Notes: generated from the letters alone by a model not told the origin. Numbered from the stretch's first letter, positions 45,627 to 55,512 are shown. The stretch is DNA of 64,000 nt from Porphyromonas gingivalis ATCC 33277 (GCF_000010505.1 NC_010729.1:1743501-1807500), one strand, 5' to 3'. Program-made: numbers and translations.

Positions 45627-46828
45627 CAGCCCTACCCTCCATCACGCTACTACCGAACAAAGAGGAATCCGTCAGACGATTCCATCCGTGGATCTTCTCC
45701 GGTGCCATAGCATCGATAAGCGGCAATCCTGCCGAAGGAGATCCGGTTCGCATCTTTTCCTCCAAACACGAACCTCTCGGAGTCGGCCACTATGAGAAAG
45801 GAAGCATAGCCGTGCGGATGCTTTCCTTCGATGTCGATACGGTACTCGATGTCTCTTTCTGGGAAGAACGGCTCTCTGCCGCTTTCCGACTGCGTTCGGC
45901 TTTGGGGCTGATCCGCTACGATGATCCGAGATCAAAGAATACGGCCTATCGCTTGGTGCATGGAGAAGGAGATGGCCTTCCCGGCCTTATTATAGATGTA
46001 TATGGACATACGGCCGTGATGCAGGCACACAGCGTAGGTATGCACCACGCACGAACGGATATAGCGAAGGCTCTTATAGCGACGACTGCAGGCTTGGTAG
46101 ATGCCGTTTATTACAAGTCGGACAGTACTCTACCATTCAAAGCCGGACTGGAATCGGCCGATGGCTTCCTGATCGGTTCAGCACAAGCAGAAGCAGAGTA
46201 CGAAAACGGACTTCTCTTCCTGCCCGACTGGATCAAAGGACAGAAGACGGGGTTCTTTATCGACCAGCGAGAGAACAGGGCCTTGCTGGAGGAGTATGCC
46301 TCCGGACGCAAGGTGCTCAATATGTTCTGCTATAGCGGTGGTTTCTCCCTGTATGCAATGAGAGGAGGAGCATACAAGGTACACTCGGTGGATAGCTCGG
46401 CCAGAGCCGTGCATCTGTTGGAGAAAAATATGGCACTGAATTTTGCCGGAGACGATCGTCACGAATCTTATGCCGCCGATGCTTTCCATTTCCTTGACGA
46501 GATGGCTGTCGGAGCTTATGATCTGATCGTACTGGATCCACCGGCTTTTGCCAAACATCGCAAAGTGCTGCGCAATGCGCTGATAGGTTACCGCAAACTG
46601 AATGCGGCAGCTTTTCGCAAGATTGCTCCGGGAGGCGTGCTCTTCACCTTCAGCTGTTCGCAAGCGGTCAGTCGGGAGGAATTCCGTTTGGCGGTCTTTA
46701 CCGCAGCAGCATCGGCCGGCAGAAAGGTGCGAATACTGCATCAGCTTACCCAACCTGCCGATCACCCCATCAACATCTATCATCCGGAAGGCGAATACCT
46801 GAAAGGGCTTGTTCTCTACGTAGAATAA
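45623..46828 (+). CDS. Class I SAM-dependent rRNA methyltransferase, RlmI-like
   Basis: 401 residues from the ATG that overlaps the previous stop. An N-terminal PUA-like domain (RRFHPWIFSGAI), a connecting beta domain (DGLPGLIIDVYG), and a Rossmann methyltransferase with LNMFCYSGGFSLYAMRGGA (SAM loop) and the catalytic-type LDPPAFAKHRK. RlmI methylates C1962 of 23S rRNA (m5C) in E. coli. Exact target here is inferred. Confidence 0.88.
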   Translation: MTALPSITLLPNKEESVRRFHPWIFSGAIASISGNPAEGDPVRIFSSKHEPLGVGHYEKGSIAVRMLSFDVDTVLDVSFWEERLSAAFRLRSALGLIRYDDPRSKNTAYRLVHGEGDGLPGLIIDVYGHTAVMQAHSVGMHHARTDIAKALIATTAGLVDAVYYKSDSTLPFKAGLESADGFLIGSAQAEAEYENGLLFLPDWIKGQKTGFFIDQRENRALLEEYASGRKVLNMFCYSGGFSLYAMRGGAYKVHSVDSSARAVHLLEKNMALNFAGDDRHESYAADAFHFLDEMAVGAYDLIVLDPPAFAKHRKVLRNALIGYRKLNAAAFRKIAPGGVLFTFSCSQAVSREEFRLAVFTAAASAGRKVRILHQLTQPADHPINIYHPEGEYLKGLVLYVE

Positions 46829-46890
46829 CTACATCGAGGAATAAAAGTCCCGGCCCTATGCCTCATGCCGTCCTTGGTGGGAATAAAGGA

Positions 46891-47718
46891 TCAATGGTAA
46901 CGATCGTAAAGCCGCTCCAATTCGCCTGACAAGCGAAGCCGATCGAACCAACTATTGAGACTGTCCTGCAAGGAGGTTGCACTTCGGCGCACCAACCATG
47001 CCTGTCGCAGTTCGAAAGAGAGCGGTACACTGCAGTCCAACGCAGGGAGGAGTTGCCCCAACTTCTTAGCTTCATGTTGGTTACAGACGGTCAGATCGAT
47101 GTCGCCCGATGCCACCATCATGGCTAATTGCTCTGCAGAATAAGTGGGATCGGTTCGTATATATATACTATCCCCGATTTCCTCGGACAGGTGTTTGACG
47201 AACAACCTCGCCGGAGAGCCTTCCGGAATGGTCACCGTCCGTCCGGACAAATCGATCTGGCGACGAATCAGAGCAGTATCGGATCGACGTTGTACCAGAT
47301 AAAGCCGTCCAAGGTGTATCGGACGAAGAAAGCGGTAGTGGACGGTGTCCGTTACAGCCGTCAGCGGAATGTCTTGTGCAATGATGTCGCATGCACCTCG
47401 TCGCAACCTTTCAAGGCTCTCTTTCCAATTCTTTTCCAGACCGATTTCTATCCGAATGCCACTGATTTCCGATAAACGACGTGCCACATCGTAAACAAAG
47501 CCGGCGGTGGAATCCTGTCCCACATAATAGTCTCTGTCATTGTATCGGGCAATGATCCTCAGCACTCCTTCTCGGTGAATATCAGGATAATCACGCAACG
47601 AATCGACAGCGTCCCCACCGGCAGCCCCTCCTCTACCACAGTGGCGCAAAGCAACCATCACGATAAGGACAGAGATCAGTAAAACGCCGTAGAGAGCAAT
47701 CTGTTTCTTCATTTCCAT
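46891..47718 (-). CDS. Periplasmic solute-binding (SBP_bac_3/MltF-like) protein
   Basis: 275 residues with an N-terminal membrane anchor/signal (IALYGVLLISVLIVMVALRHC) and a bilobed type 3 solute-binding domain (LRIIARYNDRDYYVGQDSTAGFVYDVARRL, then ..GACDIIAQDIPLTAVTDTVHYRFLRPI and ..VASGDIDLTVCNQHEAKKL). MltF pairs this domain with a lytic transglycosylase, which is absent here, so it may only sense muropeptides or amino acids. It starts immediately after the porin stop (TAAATG); Met3 (47712) is an alternative start. Confidence 0.75.
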   Translation of the reverse strand: MEMKKQIALYGVLLISVLIVMVALRHCGRGGAAGGDAVDSLRDYPDIHREGVLRIIARYNDRDYYVGQDSTAGFVYDVARRLSEISGIRIEIGLEKNWKESLERLRRGACDIIAQDIPLTAVTDTVHYRFLRPIHLGRLYLVQRRSDTALIRRQIDLSGRTVTIPEGSPARLFVKHLSEEIGDSIYIRTDPTYSAEQLAMMVASGDIDLTVCNQHEAKKLGQLLPALDCSVPLSFELRQAWLVRRSATSLQDSLNSWFDRLRLSGELERLYDRYH

Positions 47719-49779
47719 TTATTTATTGAAGTCGATGGCAATACCCATACGCAGACCACGAGGGTTGTACGGCGTATGCACCAAAGAGAAACGCTTGCTA
47801 TCCATGAAAGCTTCAGCCAGATTGTACATTTCAAAGAAGAAACGTGAGCGCTTGAGGTGGATATTCACATAAGCATTCATCAGAGGGAAAGACCCTCCCA
47901 CCTTTATCTCTTGTTGCGTGGTGAATTGCTGTACGGCGGGTTCATAATACGGAGCATAGTAGGAGGAATGAATGCGAGCATCCACTCCCGTCTGTATACG
48001 CATCACCTTGGTACTGCTCGGCAGACGGAAGTCCAAATAGAGATTGCCATAAGCCGCCAGCTTCGGCAAAGGTAAAGCCGTACGGTTGCTACTTGTTTGA
48101 TAAGCCGCTTCCACTTCCCATCCCAAAGCACCCCATCGGTAGGCATGTGCTATCCGCCCTTCGAGGACTTGTATGGGAGAAGAGACCTGTTGGGGGAAAG
48201 CCGTATGGTCGAAATATATATAGTTCTTGAGCGTAGCGGATTGCAACGTCAAGGTCGTACCCCAGTCCTTCAGACAAAGAGAGCCACCCAATCTGAGTTG
48301 CTGGATGAAATCGAACGATTCGTCCCACCAGTGCACAGTACCATGATGATGACGCAGAAAGTAGCCCGGACGAGTATTGAGAAGTTGCCCCCAAGCTTCC
48401 ATTTCCGTCTTCCGACGAAGGAGATCGAACGCTGTACTTAATCGTCCTCTGAGTTTGAATGCTCCGGCATCGCTCCCGACAACCGACAGCTCTCCATCGG
48501 CTGCAAAGTTGAGATATTTCCCCCCTCGTCGGCTGATCTCTCCCCCGACATAAGTGCTGAACTCCCTGTCCGTAGGGGGTACACCGACTACTGAATCTTG
48601 TAGCGTATAAAACCTATTCTCCAACCTGACATAAGCCGTCAGGCCGAACTTGGCCCAGCGATGGAAACCTTCCCGCAAAGAAAGAGCCAGCGTATTGTGG
48701 TACTCTTCCATACGAGTGGTGTCGTTCGGCAGCGTGATCACCTCTCCGGCATCATTCAGTCGTTTGATAAACAGATTGGGATAAATCGAATCGTCCAAAG
48801 GATTCTTGACCTTGAAGCGACGGCGACTTTTGGTATAATTGAAAGTGTGGGAAATACTACCCACGGGCACGAATACCATCGTATCGATCAAATGGGGAGC
48901 CTCGAATTCATTGCCATCATAATACTCGGTCTGTCCCTCACGATAGAAACCGAGGTTGTAGCGATGGGTCAGACGAGCCGTTCCTTGCCGAAGCGAATTG
49001 AACATATTATTGCCGGGAAACTTCACCGGAATATCCGTCGATACGAATTCGTTCGTTCCATTGGCAAAATTACCCGGATGGATCACATAGTCATCATTCG
49101 TAATCCCCCCATTCTCTGTCATCAGATAGTAATTGTTGCCCACATAAGCATAGGCTTCGTAACGGTCGGAACGGTAACTGCCGAAGAAACGGTAGGAGAT
49201 GGCTTTCGTCTTGTTGGAGTTGTAGAAACCGTTGCTGTAGATATAATCCACATCGTTACCAATGTTGATTCGCTTGCCTATATTCAAAGCCAAAGTAGAA
49301 CGCAGCTCTTCCTCTCGCGTCTGATTGTCGCCATGCCGGAGATAGAGCACCTGAGTGGTAGGACTCTTGGTATCGTAGAATCGGGCTGTAAAAGGATCTA
49401 TCAGCATACCGTGAAGCCCGTACATATACATGAACTGCGGATGATAGAGCGGACGATCGAAGAACATCTTGCTCTCCCACGGAGAGTTCAGATTGCCCAA
49501 ATAACCGATGGCAAGCGAACGTCCTTCGGCTTTCACTCGATTGTAGAAACCGAGCATAGCCGTATCGATGTGAGAGCGCAAGAGATCGCCCGTATTGGGA
49601 TTCAACGTATAGACCTTGAGTTTATCCCCCCGAGCGATCTGCTCTTCTTCGGTAGGTTCCTTTACCTCCTTGTCTTCGAAATCAAACTGATAATCATGTT
49701 GTGCAAGAACGGGAATCACTGCAAACCACAGCGATACCACAGCACAAACAATTCTCCTGATACTTCCAGCCATCAACAT
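47719..49779 (-). CDS. Putative porin (Porin_10-type outer-membrane barrel)
   Basis: 686 residues from the ATG at 49779, seven bases after the TPM stop; the frame is open 51 codons further but that part merely overlaps the glycine-rich end of the TPM gene. Signal peptide (IVCAVVSLWFAVIPVLAQ), then a large barrel with many Tyr/Arg-flanked strands (ALNIGKRINIGNDVDYIYSNGFYNS; ..YRFFGSYRSDRYEAYAYVGNNYY) ending LRMGIAIDFNK. The pattern is that of the Bacteroidota putative porins; substrate unknown. Confidence 0.8.
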   Translation of the reverse strand: MLMAGSIRRIVCAVVSLWFAVIPVLAQHDYQFDFEDKEVKEPTEEEQIARGDKLKVYTLNPNTGDLLRSHIDTAMLGFYNRVKAEGRSLAIGYLGNLNSPWESKMFFDRPLYHPQFMYMYGLHGMLIDPFTARFYDTKSPTTQVLYLRHGDNQTREEELRSTLALNIGKRINIGNDVDYIYSNGFYNSNKTKAISYRFFGSYRSDRYEAYAYVGNNYYLMTENGGITNDDYVIHPGNFANGTNEFVSTDIPVKFPGNNMFNSLRQGTARLTHRYNLGFYREGQTEYYDGNEFEAPHLIDTMVFVPVGSISHTFNYTKSRRRFKVKNPLDDSIYPNLFIKRLNDAGEVITLPNDTTRMEEYHNTLALSLREGFHRWAKFGLTAYVRLENRFYTLQDSVVGVPPTDREFSTYVGGEISRRGGKYLNFAADGELSVVGSDAGAFKLRGRLSTAFDLLRRKTEMEAWGQLLNTRPGYFLRHHHGTVHWWDESFDFIQQLRLGGSLCLKDWGTTLTLQSATLKNYIYFDHTAFPQQVSSPIQVLEGRIAHAYRWGALGWEVEAAYQTSSNRTALPLPKLAAYGNLYLDFRLPSSTKVMRIQTGVDARIHSSYYAPYYEPAVQQFTTQQEIKVGGSFPLMNAYVNIHLKRSRFFFEMYNLAEAFMDSKRFSLVHTPYNPRGLRMGIAIDFNK

Positions 49780-49786
49780 AGTCACA

Positions 49787-51100
49787 TTACCAGCCACCGG
49801 AGGCTCCACCGCCGCCGAAGCTACCTCCACCGAAGCCACCGCCGCCAAAACCACCTCCGAACCCTCCACTACGGCCTCCACGACCAAGTAGCGAACCCAG
49901 CAGGATACCTGTAGCAGCGGCTTCAGCATCATTATTGTCTCGGTACTCTTGGGTATGATTCTCTCCGCAGTACAGACAGCGCCATTCCTTGCGGATCATC
50001 ATCCCTCTATCGGTACGCACACGCTTCTCTCCCATGTAACGCAGGGCAACCGTTCCACAGTTTGGACACCGCTTGTACGATGTCCCCGGATGATCGTAAC
50101 CTATTATCTGTGTATGGTCGCAGGAAGAGCAAGCATAGACTCTGAAGTCCCGACTCTTGAGTTTATGCTCCATCTGCTGAGAGGGACTGAGATAACGATC
50201 TTCCTCCAAACTTTGATCAAGCAGATGTACCGAATGCTGATGGCAGCACGGACACACAGCCATCTCTTTCTTCAGTTTGTTCTGTCGCGATTTGATGATG
50301 GCCATCACCACAATAAATCCCGGAGGGAAAAGTAGCAAAAAGACACATCCCAGCATCGATATTCGCCTGCGAAGGAATTCATATTCCTCCACTGCCGTTG
50401 CTTGTGGATATTGCCTGCGATATGAAGTCAGCTGATAGAGTACCGAGGCCGAAGCGAGGAGCATAAAGAAGCAATAGAATATAAATATGGTACCCCAGCT
50501 CACTCTGGAAACAGCAGACCGATCTCCTCCGTCAGGCTTCACATCATAGGATCCGTCCAATACCTGCTGAACGGCAAGAACTCCCTCGGACAAACCTTCG
50601 GCATAGTTCCCCGATCGAAAATGAGGGATCATGCGATCATGTATGATACGGCTCAGCAGACCATCGGGCAAGTAACCTTCCAGACCATAGCCCGTCTCAA
50701 AGCGTACCCGCCGCTGATCCAGCACGAGTACGAGGAGGAGGCCGTTGTTGTTCTTTTTATTACCGACTCCCCATTGACGTGCCAGCTTCAAGGTAAAATC
50801 CTCCAATGGAGCATCACCGATAGACGGAAGAGTAACGACGGCAAACTCAACGGCATGACTGTTGCGGATGGCTCGCAGCCGTCCGTTCATCACCTCCTCC
50901 TGTGCATTGCTGAGCAAGCCTGCTTCGTCCGTCACGAGTCGAGTGCTATCGGCAAGTTGGACGTTAGGTACATCTTCCGGCTTATATACCCGTTGCGCCG
51001 ATACACATGGATGCAGCAGAAAGAAGAAAAAGGCCGTTAGGGAAAAAGGCCACACTGCAAGGCTCCGAAACCCGATCTTTGATGAACGCATCATTCGCAA
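49787..51100 (-). CDS. TPM domain membrane protein
   Basis: 437 residues. Signal or anchor helix, TPM domain (LVTDEAGLLSNAQEEVMNGRL... KKNNNGLLLVLVLDQRRVRFETGYGLEGYLPD) outside the membrane, two membrane helices near residues 205-290, then two zinc-ribbon-like Cys pairs (CPCC, CSSC, CPNC, CLYC) and a glycine-rich C-terminal tail (about 35 residues of GGRSGGFGGGFGG type). TPM proteins have been linked to phosphatase activity and photosystem repair in plants; the bacterial role with LemA is unclear. Encoded 15 bases after lemA, the usual pairing. Confidence 0.88.
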   Translation of the reverse strand: MRMMRSSKIGFRSLAVWPFSLTAFFFFLLHPCVSAQRVYKPEDVPNVQLADSTRLVTDEAGLLSNAQEEVMNGRLRAIRNSHAVEFAVVTLPSIGDAPLEDFTLKLARQWGVGNKKNNNGLLLVLVLDQRRVRFETGYGLEGYLPDGLLSRIIHDRMIPHFRSGNYAEGLSEGVLAVQQVLDGSYDVKPDGGDRSAVSRVSWGTIFIFYCFFMLLASASVLYQLTSYRRQYPQATAVEEYEFLRRRISMLGCVFLLLFPPGFIVVMAIIKSRQNKLKKEMAVCPCCHQHSVHLLDQSLEEDRYLSPSQQMEHKLKSRDFRVYACSSCDHTQIIGYDHPGTSYKRCPNCGTVALRYMGEKRVRTDRGMMIRKEWRCLYCGENHTQEYRDNNDAEAAATGILLGSLLGRGGRSGGFGGGFGGGGFGGGSFGGGGASGGW

Positions 51101-51115
51101 GAGCGAAAAAGAGGA

Positions 51116-51712
51116 CTAGAATTTTACCTGAGGGGCTTTCTCTGCACCCTCATCAGCCTTGAAGTAGGGACGCTGATCGAAATTCATCATACCCGCAATG
51201 ATATTGGCCGGGAATCTGCGCACAGCCACGTTATATGTCTTGGCTATGGCATTGAAGTCCTGACGTGCTACCGTGATTCTGTTTTCCGTACCCTCAAGTT
51301 GCACTTGCAGATCGCGGAAATTCTGGTTAGCCTTGAGATCGGGGTAACGCTCCACCACGACCATCAAACGGGACAAGGCACTCGATAGCTGATCCTGTGA
51401 CTGCTGAAACTTAGCCAAGTTCTCTTCCGTCAGATTGTCGGCATTGATATTCGCAGCAGTGGCTTTGCTACGTGCTTCGATCACGGCAGTAAGCGTTTCG
51501 CTCTCGTGAGCAGCATAGCCTTTGACGGTCTCTACGAGATTCGGGATCAAGTCCAAACGACGTTGATATTGGTTTTCCACTTGACTCCAAGCCGTATTGA
51601 CGGCTTCCTGCTTGTCCACGAAGCCGTTGTATTTGAGCACACCCCAGCTAAATAGCAGGACAAAAACTGCAATAATGGCAATGATGATTACTGTTCCTTT
51701 TTTCATATTCAT
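51116..51712 (-). CDS. lemA: LemA family protein
   Basis: 198 residues: an N-terminal membrane helix (GTVIIIAIIAVFVLLFSWGVL) and a helical bundle with the LemA signature (YNGFVDKQEAVNTAWSQVENQYQRRLDLIPNLVETVKGYAAHE). Function is unknown; in most bacteria the gene neighbours a TPM gene, as here. N-terminus probably outside, helical domain membrane-associated. Confidence 0.93.
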   Translation of the reverse strand: MNMKKGTVIIIAIIAVFVLLFSWGVLKYNGFVDKQEAVNTAWSQVENQYQRRLDLIPNLVETVKGYAAHESETLTAVIEARSKATAANINADNLTEENLAKFQQSQDQLSSALSRLMVVVERYPDLKANQNFRDLQVQLEGTENRITVARQDFNAIAKTYNVAVRRFPANIIAGMMNFDQRPYFKADEGAEKAPQVKF

Positions 51713-51749
51713 TCTATGTTTACGTTACTATTAGGTTTATCTGAATGTA

Positions 51750-52337
51750 CTACTTACGACGTCTGACAGGCGTTTTGTCTTTCTTGACCGACCAGCCGAA
51801 ATAGCCGAGAAAGTCCCCAAGCGAGAAGTATTCGCCATGCGAATATGCCAGCAGGTTTGCTTTCTCCATATCGAAAGAACCTGTCTCCGGGTTGATATAT
51901 TGTTCGTCGGCACGGATATTGACCACATCGGCCATAAACATGTCATGGCTACCGAGTGGAATGACCTGCCGTACCTTGCACTCTATGCTGACCGGCGATT
52001 CGGCCACCAAAGGAGCTTTGATCAGCTTGGCCGGCTCCACGGTAAGGCCTGTCTCGGCAAACTTGTCATAGTCCTTGCCCGAACGGACACCGCACCAGTC
52101 CGTCTGTCTGGCCATGCCGACCGTAGTCAGGTTCAAACCGAACTCGCCACTCTCTTTGATGAGAGTATAGGAGTGACGCTCCGGGCGAATACTGACATAG
52201 CACATAGGCGGCTGGCTGCATATCGTCCCCACCCAACTGGCCGTAAGCAAATTATAATCCTCCGGCCGGGAGCCACAACTCACCAATATGGCCGGTAGCG
52301 GATAGATAAGTGTGCCGGGTTTCCAATCTTGTCTCAT
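51750..52337 (-). CDS. Flavin reductase family protein
   Basis: 195 residues from ATG 52337 (MRQDWKPGTLIYPLPAILVSCGSR); the upstream extension overlaps pyrI. FMN-binding split-barrel fold: SWVGTICSQPPMCYVSIRPERHSYTLIKESGEFGLNL is the flavin-binding segment. It could reduce or bind flavin; the substrate is unknown. It is 28 bases after pyrI, a neighbour pairing common in Bacteroidales. Confidence 0.87.
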   Translation of the reverse strand: MRQDWKPGTLIYPLPAILVSCGSRPEDYNLLTASWVGTICSQPPMCYVSIRPERHSYTLIKESGEFGLNLTTVGMARQTDWCGVRSGKDYDKFAETGLTVEPAKLIKAPLVAESPVSIECKVRQVIPLGSHDMFMADVVNIRADEQYINPETGSFDMEKANLLAYSHGEYFSLGDFLGYFGWSVKKDKTPVRRRK

Positions 52338-52365
52338 TGTTTCGTTCTTAGAAAACTTACGCGAA

Positions 52366-52821
52366 CTATAGCAGCTCGATGCGGTCACCGGCTAGTTTTC
52401 GCTCGCAGTAGTCGCATCGAAGGGTGCACTGCTCGGCATCTATCACACGGAATCGGGTTTGCATCGGTTCGTTGTTCGTAATACACTTCGGATTCGGACA
52501 ACGGACGAGACCCACAATCTCGTGTGGTACTTCCACCTGACGTTTTTCTACAACTTCATAGTCCCGAATAATGTTCAGGCGCACATTCGGGGCAATAAGA
52601 GCGATGCGGTTCAATTCCTCCTCTTCGAAAGTCTTGTCCTCTATCTTGATAACTCCTTTCGAACCATGGCTCCGACTGCGCAAATTGTTGCCGATGGTGA
52701 TCCGCTTGTCCAAATCATCCAGTTGCAGGAGAGTAGCCACCTTGAACAGTTTCGTCGGGGGGATATGGTCTATCACGATGCCGTTTCTAATCGCGGCGAC
52801 GAGCATTTCTTCCTTTTTCAT
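52366..52821 (-). CDS. pyrI: Aspartate carbamoyltransferase regulatory subunit
   Basis: 151 residues. N-terminal allosteric nucleotide domain (IVIDHIPPTKLFKVATLL, NLRSRSHGSKGVIKIEDK) and C-terminal zinc domain with the four ligands CPNPKC and CDYC. It binds ATP/CTP and tunes PyrB in de novo pyrimidine synthesis. It follows pyrB by 12 bases. Confidence 0.97.
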   Translation of the reverse strand: MKKEEMLVAAIRNGIVIDHIPPTKLFKVATLLQLDDLDKRITIGNNLRSRSHGSKGVIKIEDKTFEEEELNRIALIAPNVRLNIIRDYEVVEKRQVEVPHEIVGLVRCPNPKCITNNEPMQTRFRVIDAEQCTLRCDYCERKLAGDRIELL

Positions 52822-52833
52822 TACAATATCTGC

Positions 52834-53748
52834 TTAGTTTGCAACGTCTATGCCGAGCACTTCACAAATGATGGACTGCCTCGTATAAAGCCCGTTCAGT
52901 GCTTGCCGGATAAAGTAGGCTTTGGGATTGTCATCCACATCATAGGCAATCTCCCCCACACGAGGTAGCGGATGCAGTACGCGCAGATTCGGACGGCTGT
53001 CGGACAGCATAGCGTTGGTCAGCACATAGACATCTTTGACCCGTTCATATTCCTCCAGATCCGTAAACCGCTCACGTTGTACTCGTGTCATGTAGAGAAT
53101 GTCGCAGTTGTTGATCACCTCTTCGTCGAAATGTTTGGTTTCCGTATAAGGCAGATCATGCTCTCGACAAAACTGCTTGTATTCTTCCGGAAGAGACAGC
53201 TCTTCGGGAGCAACGAAGATGAAACGAGGGCGGAAGTGCGACATACCCTCTATCAGAGAATGGATAGTACGTCCATACTTGAGATCCCCTACCATAGCGA
53301 TAGTCCTGTCATACAGCGTGCCCTGTGTTTTGCGAATGGAATAGAGATCCAATAAAGTCTGTGAAGGATGCTGGTTGGCTCCATCGCCGGCGTTGACTAC
53401 CGGCACACGGCTTACCTCCGAAGCATAACGAGCCGCCCCTTCCAGATAGTGGCGCATAATAATCAGATCGGCATAGTTGCCCACCATGGAAATGGTATCC
53501 TTGAGCGATTCGCCTTTCGTAGAGCTGGAGGTGGATGCATCCGAAAAACCGATGATACGGCCTCCGAGGCGGTTCACAGCCGTCTCAAAACTCAGGCGCG
53601 TACGGGTAGAAGGCTCAAAGAAAAGAGTGGCTACGACCTTACCCTCCAAAAGGTGCCGATTCGGATTCTTTTCGAATAGCTCTGCCCGATCGAGAATGCG
53701 AAGAATGTCCTCGGCCGAACACTCGTCAATAGATACGATATGCTTCAT
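52834..53748 (-). CDS. pyrB: Aspartate carbamoyltransferase catalytic subunit
   Basis: 304 residues. Carbamoyl-phosphate motif [15 protein letters not shown] near residue 45, the 80s loop lysine [11 protein letters not shown], and [16 protein letters not shown]. It makes carbamoyl-aspartate, the committed pyrimidine step, as a PyrB-PyrI dodecamer. It follows the SIMPL gene by 46 bases. Confidence 0.98.
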   Translation of the reverse strand: MKHIVSIDECSAEDILRILDRAELFEKNPNRHLLEGKVVATLFFEPSTRTRLSFETAVNRLGGRIIGFSDASTSSSTKGESLKDTISMVGNYADLIIMRHYLEGAARYASEVSRVPVVNAGDGANQHPSQTLLDLYSIRKTQGTLYDRTIAMVGDLKYGRTIHSLIEGMSHFRPRFIFVAPEELSLPEEYKQFCREHDLPYTETKHFDEEVINNCDILYMTRVQRERFTDLEEYERVKDVYVLTNAMLSDSRPNLRVLHPLPRVGEIAYDVDDNPKAYFIRQALNGLYTRQSIICEVLGIDVAN

Positions 53749-53794
53749 CTTTTAAGGAGTATAATTGATTGAATGATATGGACGGAAGCAAAGC

Positions 53795-54532
53795 TCACTT
53801 CAAAGCGAAAGAAGCCTTAACCGTTATGCTTGCCGTCTTCATCTTGGAAGACGTATTGAACGAACCTCCCCAGCTATAGTCTTCGTTCGAGTTGAGCCCC
53901 ACTATCTGGAACACGCCCATCGAAGAAGATAGCATCTTACCCACGGAGGAACCGCTCCCCTCCGCAATGACCGAAGCACGATTGAAAGCGTCTTCGGAGG
54001 CATTGCGCAGCATCTCCACCTTCAGATCATTGAGCTTGGTGTAGTAATAGGCCGGACGGTCGGAGGTAATCTCTACTCCCTGATTGATCAGCTCCGTTAT
54101 ATCGCGAGATATTTTCTCCACATGTTCGATGTCCTGTGAGGTCACCGTAACTGTCTGGCTGAGCAGATACCCGGCAAAGGTCCTGACGTTTTGTTCCTGC
54201 CGAGGATCGTAATAGTAGTTGTACTCTTTAGAAATGGCTACGCTTGAGAAGATATAAGACGAATCCGGCAGCTGCTTGTTTTTCAAATAGTCTGCCACCA
54301 ATATCTGTTTTTCCTTCAAAGCCTTGTAGGCCGATTCGAGATCCATCATCTGGAGCTGGTACGAAGCAGTCCAAACGATCAGATCGGATTTGAAATTACG
54401 CTCGGCCATACCGGTCACAGTCACCGAAGGCTGAGAGCGGCGTAGCTGAGCGACACTGCGGCCAAGAGCATAAAGGCCCAATACGAAAGCCAAACCGGCG
54501 ACGATCGTAATCCAAAGTTTTTCTTTTTTCAT
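53795..54532 (-). CDS. SIMPL (DUF541) domain protein
   Basis: 245 residues from ATG 54532 (MKKEKLWITI); a longer frame overlaps the preceding gene. An N-terminal anchor helix (WITIVAGLAFVLGLYALG) precedes a SIMPL domain (SVTVTGMAERNFKSDLIVWTASYQL... LLSQTVTVTSQDIEHVEKISRDITELINQGVE). Proteins of this family (e.g. E. coli YggE, Brucella BP26) are periplasmic and linked to oxidative stress or channel-like assemblies. Preceded 28 bases upstream by an OMP gene. Confidence 0.85.
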   Translation of the reverse strand: MKKEKLWITIVAGLAFVLGLYALGRSVAQLRRSQPSVTVTGMAERNFKSDLIVWTASYQLQMMDLESAYKALKEKQILVADYLKNKQLPDSSYIFSSVAISKEYNYYYDPRQEQNVRTFAGYLLSQTVTVTSQDIEHVEKISRDITELINQGVEITSDRPAYYYTKLNDLKVEMLRNASEDAFNRASVIAEGSGSSVGKMLSSSMGVFQIVGLNSNEDYSWGGSFNTSSKMKTASITVKASFALK

Positions 54533-54560
54533 CACAAAGCACTGTATTGATTCTATATTA

Positions 54561-55487
54561 CTACTTCTTATCGCCATAGAATACAGGATAAGCAAAGTAA
54601 TGCGTTTCCCACCGACGAGTCCAGATATTGTATTCGCGCTCCATACCGACGGCAAAGCCGAATCGCTCGGAGACTTTCAGCTCAAGCGATCCACCGTACT
54701 GAGGGCCGAATCCATGCATCGGAACAGCCATATTGAGTCCTGAGCGCGTACTGCTGTAGAGAGGATAGCTGCCGAATCCATTGACAAAGACATTGTCCAT
54801 CACTTCGTATCGAGCACTTCCTTTAAGCGAGAACGTTCTATTATCGAAAGCATTCCACTGTACCTGTCGATAATCGATACCGGTGGTAAAACTCAATCTC
54901 TCGGTGGCTTGCCAACGGAGTTGGCCATTGACAGCCGTCATAGGTATAAAGCCGAAATTCTGCTGCCAACCGCCTTGGACATGTGCCGTAAGATTTTGAC
55001 TCAGCAAGAAGTCGGCACCTGCATTCCATCCGAAGTCCTTGCGCACACCGGTCAATAAATCATGGCCAAGACCGATATTGCCCGATGTATAAAAATGCAT
55101 CCTATCGGTCGGTCGCCATGAAAGGACACCGGCAGCGTGGCGAGTTTGCAAGAGGGGCGAAACGAAATCCCGACGCTCTGCCGCGAAGTCGAGGTCCTCA
55201 TTCAATTGCAAAGATGAGCGATGAGGCTTCAATCCATTGAGCAAAGCATCGGAAAGATGTTTGTCTCTAAACCTTTTCAGTGTAAGGGTATTCTGAAAAG
55301 AAGCGGGCTGGACGGGGTGATCAATGGAGAGAAGAGGAGTCTGCTCCACTATGCTGCTATTCGGCACTGGCTGAACCGTAGAGAGACTATCCTTTTTCTC
55401 TTGCGCCATCGCAGAGAAAAGACCTACCACGAATATCAACCCGAACAGGACGGTTCTCGAACGACGGATAAGACACCGGATTATCAT
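54561..55487 (-). CDS. Outer-membrane protein, function unknown
   Basis: 308 residues from ATG 55487. The earlier ATG (55544) lies upstream of the TATCTTTG -7 box at 55513-55520 and is rejected. Signal peptide (TVLFGLIFVVGLFSAMAQ), a ~70-residue linker, then barrel-like strands (HFYTSGNIGLGHDLLTG, FLLSQNLTAHVQGGWQQNFGF, ..SLELKVSERFGFAVGMEREY). No family recognised. First gene of a nine-gene same-strand run. Confidence 0.75.
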   Translation of the reverse strand: MIIRCLIRRSRTVLFGLIFVVGLFSAMAQEKKDSLSTVQPVPNSSIVEQTPLLSIDHPVQPASFQNTLTLKRFRDKHLSDALLNGLKPHRSSLQLNEDLDFAAERRDFVSPLLQTRHAAGVLSWRPTDRMHFYTSGNIGLGHDLLTGVRKDFGWNAGADFLLSQNLTAHVQGGWQQNFGFIPMTAVNGQLRWQATERLSFTTGIDYRQVQWNAFDNRTFSLKGSARYEVMDNVFVNGFGSYPLYSSTRSGLNMAVPMHGFGPQYGGSLELKVSERFGFAVGMEREYNIWTRRWETHYFAYPVFYGDKK

Positions 55488-55512
55488 GAGTCTTGCATAA
55501 TTTGATATACCG

